A DNA stretch of 64,000 bases, from positions 310,001 to 374,000 of the forward strand of contig NC_014507.1 in assembly GCF_000147875.1 (NCBI RefSeq). Direction: 5' to 3'. Below, in pieces: positions 60,003-64,000 of the stretch. The notes under the pieces were generated by a model. The model did not search any database. It was not told where the DNA came from and saw only the letters and a list, made by a program, of their open reading frames with translations. Each line of letters begins with the position of its first letter. Position 1 is the first letter of the stretch. Origin of the DNA: Methanolacinia petrolearia DSM 11571 (GTDB taxonomy: Archaea; Halobacteriota; Methanomicrobia; Methanomicrobiales; Methanomicrobiaceae). A program made the translations under genes and the position numbers.

Positions 60003-62624
60003 ATGAGCGTCCTGAAAATAAAAAATCCCCGGGGAGTTGTATTTTTAATCATACTGGTCGTAATCGGCGTTTTAATAGCCGTACCGGCATCTGCCAGGTA
60101 TCCCTCTCCTGAAGGATCAAATGCCGGAGTAAATCCCGGCGATACCGTGTTCAACGGGGAAAGGGGTCTCAATTTCTCTACTTTCCAGACTATGCCGCCT
60201 CTTGAGGCGCCTCTCTGGCTTGCCTGTGATGACAGCGGATCTGCGCTTGCCATGCAGACACTGAAAGATTCTGCCGTTCTCTCCGGGAGGCTTAATGTCG
60301 GTTCTTCCTATCTCGACAGGCCGTTTAAACTCTATAACGGTTCGTGGGGAAATTCCATCTGTATCGTCTCCGAACCGGATGGCGGGATAGAAATACGAAC
60401 AGGAACAGCGCTCGGGACCGATGTGAACCCGGCGACAACCGATACCAAAACACCTGCTGTAATTCCTCTCAATATGAACGTCCAGTTCAAAATCGACTCG
60501 ACGAACCTGAACAATGGGAATTTTGTCAATCCGTGGTATGAATACAGCCTTAAAACAGCCAGCGGTCTCAAACTGAGCACAGTTACAAATATGAACGGCG
60601 ATTCCGTCTCACTCACGGATCTGATGGAAGACCCTACTAAAAACAATAATACCCTTGCATTCAGCATCGGCGACCAGAACCTGAATCCGGAGGAGGGGTC
60701 CTATGTGATGGAGTTTACTGCATATAACGGTCAGAACTCATTTTATACTGCAGAGTATGATTTCGATGTCGTCCGCTACACCCTCGCAGCGTCGGTATCG
60801 CCATCAACAGTTCAGATGGGCGATTCTACAACACTGACGATTACCGGGAGGCCTTATACCTACTACACGATCTCGATAGAAGATACGATGGAAGGGAAGC
60901 CCGAGCTCTCTCCCACCGGCAATTATGATATCTACGTGAACGAGTATGAAGCGGTAGTTCATCCCGACTGGAGCGGAACTGTCACAGTCCAGCTCAATAT
61001 CCCTGAAGTAGAAGGCGATTACAGCCGCACGACACGAAATTTCTACCCGAAGATCTATGAAACCAATAACCCGGATACCTATACAACTGCTCAAATTACC
61101 GTGGAGCCGGGAACAAGTAAGGATATAGAGCTCTACGATCTTCCGCTGAGCGACGAACAGTATTACTGTCTCGGCGATACCATTCCGGTAGAAGGAACAC
61201 TCGCCGCCGCTGCGAGCGATGATATGTATATCTACTTCTACATAACCGGCTACAATCTTGATTCTAACGGAGACAAACCCTCAAGTCCTTCTACCGGGGT
61301 CGTAGATTATGACAACTCTACATTCGATTATGTGAAAATTTCGAAAGGAAGTGCTGAATTCTACTTTGACTGGGATACATCGGGGACGGGGCTTTCATCA
61401 GGGACATATACAATTTTTGCAACTACGGAGCCTGTCGGTTATGAAAGCCGCGGGCTTTCCGAAGAAGAGGTCAAGGATTATCTTGCCGTAGATTTAAACG
61501 ACGCCTCGATAAACGTTAAATTCCCTGAAGAAGCTCCCGGCTTTTTTGCCCAGGGTGACCATGTTGTCTCTCTCTGGTCTGCAAGAGGCAGCCCTAACTC
61601 CTCCTCTTACACCGGCACTATCCGCTACTGGATCATCGGGAAGAATTTCAAATATACAGGTTATACACAGTTTCCTCTCCTGAAGGTAGATTCGGACAGC
61701 ACTGATGCAGAGCAGTTAAGCATACTTGCCGAGGATAACGATTTCCCCGGGTACTCGGGCCTGAACCTTCCCCGGAGTTTCTCGAATAACATGAGCGAGG
61801 GCAGCTTTTATGTTATATACCAGCACCCCATGAACAACCAGGTTTTCGATGTTCTCCCCGAAGAAGGGAACAGCTATTCAGGAACAATAACAACAATTGT
61901 CACTACCAGCGGAAAGACTATCGATTTCTCGTCGCTCCAGTCGGATTCGGCACTTGCCGCAATTGAAGAAGCATTTGATTCGCCTTATATCGACGACACG
62001 ATGGTTAAACAGAAATTCGTCATAGAAAGAGCGAGAGTAAATGTAGACCCGGTCATTGACTACGAGGTCGGGGAGGCAGTACCTATCACGGGTACTACAA
62101 ATCTTGAATGCGCAATAGATTACCCGTACAACCAGATCGATCTTTCCGGGGACAGCCTGACGCTGGCGGTCTATGAGGCTGATATGTATTACTCCGGAAA
62201 GACCCAGAGCACATACAGGGTCTACAGCGACAGTACGCACCCGGGAAGAGATACTGTCGACCTGGACTCAAGGAGTTTTTCTTTTGAAATTCCTGCAGAC
62301 ATCTCCGCACAGATGAAACCCGGGGATTATGTAGGTGTAATGAAATGCGAAGAGATCAAGTTCGAAAAGCCCTTCCTGTTTACCCTGCACGAAGAAGGAT
62401 ACGGCAAAGAGCAGGCATCCGCAAGCCAGAATGTTGGTGAAGGACTTTCGGATCAGCCGCAGTCTACTAAAAAGACCGCTACTGCCACATCACAATATAC
62501 GCGTTCTGCGACGACCCGGGCAACAACAGAACCCACGGCAAAGTCATCGGGACCAGGGCCGTTATTCTACATAATATCACTTTCATCCGTTGCGTGGGCG
62601 GTATTGTACCGGAAGAGGAGGTGA
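60003..62624 (+). CDS. S-layer-type surface glycoprotein (DUF3821-like)
   Basis: An 873-residue surface protein. Signal/TM segment about residues 10-33 (GVVFLIILVVIGVLIAVPAS), then the DUF3821-type start (NAGVNPGDTVFNGERGLNFS), several beta domains, and a Ser/Thr-rich C-terminal part (about 825-850) with a TM segment and the basic ending YRKRR. It is preceded by GPGP, not the usual PGF. The type is found in Methanomicrobiales as the S-layer-like (MEMAR_RS02690) family. Start at ATG 60003 gives the signal peptide; a frame running 76 codons further upstream has no coding character. Confidence 0.83.
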   Translation: MSVLKIKNPRGVVFLIILVVIGVLIAVPASARYPSPEGSNAGVNPGDTVFNGERGLNFSTFQTMPPLEAPLWLACDDSGSALAMQTLKDSAVLSGRLNVGSSYLDRPFKLYNGSWGNSICIVSEPDGGIEIRTGTALGTDVNPATTDTKTPAVIPLNMNVQFKIDSTNLNNGNFVNPWYEYSLKTASGLKLSTVTNMNGDSVSLTDLMEDPTKNNNTLAFSIGDQNLNPEEGSYVMEFTAYNGQNSFYTAEYDFDVVRYTLAASVSPSTVQMGDSTTLTITGRPYTYYTISIEDTMEGKPELSPTGNYDIYVNEYEAVVHPDWSGTVTVQLNIPEVEGDYSRTTRNFYPKIYETNNPDTYTTAQITVEPGTSKDIELYDLPLSDEQYYCLGDTIPVEGTLAAAASDDMYIYFYITGYNLDSNGDKPSSPSTGVVDYDNSTFDYVKISKGSAEFYFDWDTSGTGLSSGTYTIFATTEPVGYESRGLSEEEVKDYLAVDLNDASINVKFPEEAPGFFAQGDHVVSLWSARGSPNSSSYTGTIRYWIIGKNFKYTGYTQFPLLKVDSDSTDAEQLSILAEDNDFPGYSGLNLPRSFSNNMSEGSFYVIYQHPMNNQVFDVLPEEGNSYSGTITTIVTTSGKTIDFSSLQSDSALAAIEEAFDSPYIDDTMVKQKFVIERARVNVDPVIDYEVGEAVPITGTTNLECAIDYPYNQIDLSGDSLTLAVYEADMYYSGKTQSTYRVYSDSTHPGRDTVDLDSRSFSFEIPADISAQMKPGDYVGVMKCEEIKFEKPFLFTLHEEGYGKEQASASQNVGEGLSDQPQSTKKTATATSQYTRSATTRATTEPTAKSSGPGPLFYIISLSSVAWAVLYRKRR

Positions 62625-62628
62625 ATAT

Positions 62629-64000
62629 ATGGATCTCGCGATTAACCAGGACCTTCTCTCCAAAATTACAATTGCAATCGTTATTGGTATAGTCATTGTG
62701 GGTGCGATTATCGGCCTTAAGGTCGCAGGATTTCTTGGAGGGGATGAATCCGGAAGTATAACCTCAGGTCCGAATTCATTATCTACAGCTACGGAAAGTT
62801 CGTCGACGATCAGAACCCAAACCTCATCACAAAGTACAAATGAAGATTCCGATGAAAAAGTCGTAGATTTTAACTGGACTTATAAGGATAAACCCTTTTC
62901 AATAGACTTCACAATTGAAAATTCGACTTACAACTCCTTCAAAACGAATCATCCGTTATATTCTTCCGATGAAGAAACCGGCGATGTCATCACCGAATAT
63001 ATTGTAACAGACGGAGACGGCGGGCTTGTCAGGGGGCTTGCAAATTATATACTGGAGCAGTCGGTGGAGAACGGCTGGGGCGATTACGACACAATCATGA
63101 ACACGATTGCCTGTATAGAGCAGTTCGGACCGGGAGACTTTGAAAATACCGCGAACGACGGCAGCTACAGGTACCCGCTCGAAACGGTGTGGGAAGGCGA
63201 GGGCGACCGGGAGGATATGAGTATCCTTGCTGCGTCAATTCTTGATCAAATGGGATATCCTGTTGCGATCATGGTCTATCCGGACCAGTATGACCGCGGT
63301 CAGGTAATATGGGAATATCCTGCAATCGGTATCAGGTGCGAAGAGGGAACGGACGGTAAGACATATACGGTTCTCGGGAGCCTGCCTGTCGGAGACGTGA
63401 ACTGCTACATCCAGGCGGGTACCTTCAATATACCGTCCATGCAAAGTTTCAAACCCGAAAACGGTTATTTTGAAGGAAACGGGGCTGTCGAATATTCCGG
63501 CGGACAGACCGCTGCCGCCGGAGAAGTTTCATGGGATATTCCTGCCGCTACACTGGAAACACCCGAAAATTTCACTACCCGGCCCGGAATGGTGCCGGTT
63601 GTATGCAGAATTGAAAATGCATCCTGGGTTGCCGGTGATTCATACGTGTATATCGACGTACTCAACTCGTCAGTACTTCCCGGCGAGATCCCCGGGGAGC
63701 TTTCAAAGGCCGAACCCGTAATATTCGATTCTTTGATCGACCCGGAAAATGGCATAGAGATCGTCCGCGACGATGAGATAGACTCTACCATGACACCCCT
63801 GCTTAGGAGACCGTCTCCACTGGAAGAGATATCTGATACGGAGTTTAAGGCCGGTATTTCCGAGTTTCTCGGACTTCCGCCCGGTCCTGTCGGCCTGGTG
63901 GATGAGATCAACGAGGCAAACAACGCCCTGGAGGACGAGTACTGGGAGAACGTATGGTACGATACGAATGTGAACTATTATGACCAGACCTGGTACCTCA
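62629..64000 (+). CDS. Transglutaminase-fold surface protein (partial, runs off the window)
   Basis: The 3' end is missing; 457 residues are visible. N-terminal TM anchor about residues 12-38, a Ser/Thr-rich linker (about 44-75), then a transglutaminase-like domain: NGWGDYDTIMNTIACIEQF and EGDREDMSILAASILDQMGY at about 191-210, where the usual catalytic Cys of GDCED is Arg (194); no HAW-type His follows. The start has a strong site (GGAGGTGA) right after the S-layer stop, so the two are co-transcribed. It may be a structural pseudo-enzyme; the C-terminal part cannot be judged. Confidence 0.8.
   Translation, partial: MDLAINQDLLSKITIAIVIGIVIVGAIIGLKVAGFLGGDESGSITSGPNSLSTATESSSTIRTQTSSQSTNEDSDEKVVDFNWTYKDKPFSIDFTIENSTYNSFKTNHPLYSSDEETGDVITEYIVTDGDGGLVRGLANYILEQSVENGWGDYDTIMNTIACIEQFGPGDFENTANDGSYRYPLETVWEGEGDREDMSILAASILDQMGYPVAIMVYPDQYDRGQVIWEYPAIGIRCEEGTDGKTYTVLGSLPVGDVNCYIQAGTFNIPSMQSFKPENGYFEGNGAVEYSGGQTAAAGEVSWDIPAATLETPENFTTRPGMVPVVCRIENASWVAGDSYVYIDVLNSSVLPGEIPGELSKAEPVIFDSLIDPENGIEIVRDDEIDSTMTPLLRRPSPLEEISDTEFKAGISEFLGLPPGPVGLVDEINEANNALEDEYWENVWYDTNVNYYDQTWYL

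Overview
The window reads as chromosomal DNA of a methanogenic archaeon, most likely a member of the Methanomicrobiales (Methanomicrobiaceae-like). Support comes from a coenzyme F420 gene (cofH), a methanofuran gene (mfnA), the archaeal riboflavin synthase, a Dph2-type diphthamide enzyme, TATA-box/BRE-style promoters, archaeal pilins with the SPVIG leader, and S-layer-type (COG1361, DUF3821-like) and Cache-type proteins common in that order. Genus is inference; no rRNA gene is present.

Layout. 0-1.8 kb: DHA2-type MFS exporter and a DUF1805 protein. 1.9-4.6 kb: a conspicuously AT-rich two-gene island, a DNA methyltransferase divergent from a DUF262/DUF1524 (GmrSD-like) nuclease, followed by a multiply broken Cache-lipoprotein pseudogene (4.8-5.6 kb). 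5.7-7 kb: GerW-like/DUF2953 operon. 7-10.6 kb: Yip1-COG1361-ABC ATPase-permease module. 10.7-13 kb: DUF2703, ArsC-like phosphatase/reductase and two tandem small-multidrug-exporter paralogues. 13-18.4 kb: aminotransferases, ribH, ribC, a tiny peptide gene, purE and a ThiC-family enzyme. 18.4-20 kb: MBL hydrolase, DUF123 and iron-sulfur flavoprotein. 20.1-27.7 kb: a giant TPR protein with 38-residue acidic repeats, a coiled-coil protein, a small TPR protein and a soluble four-PAS chemoreceptor. 27.8-31.6 kb: cofH, signal peptidase, TPR protein, flavin reductase; then tRNA-Gln. 32-42.4 kb: HEAT-repeat membrane protein, MFS, METTL5-like methylase, dph2, hpt, mfnA, ppsA, serA.

42.7-46.8 kb carries a second COG1361-ABC module paralogous to the first, plus an XRE regulator/membrane protein pair. 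47-50.2 kb is an ArsR-associated operon (COG0701 permease, small CC protein, redox thioredoxin, DGC zinc-binding protein and a second DGC gene broken by one frameshift) divergent from its ArsR gene with a 24-bp palindrome between them. 50.2-64 kb is a cell-surface region: a single pilin, a DNA glycosylase, two more pilin-like genes, a secreted beta-propeller, a six-gene pilin operon, a large S-layer-type glycoprotein and a transglutaminase-fold protein that runs off the window.

How it fits together: central metabolism and cofactor genes alternate with two kinds of accessory material, cell-surface/export modules and metal/redox detoxification modules. The observations I rate highest are a self-contained 27-residue amphipathic peptide gene (16.4 kb), an identical palindrome (ATTGTT-N4-AACAAT and close variants) over the promoters of three separate pilin units, the frameshifted DGC gene, enzymes that lack expected catalytic residues (OGG-like glycosylase, transglutaminase-like protein, ArsC-like protein), and the AT-rich methyltransferase/GmrSD-like island.
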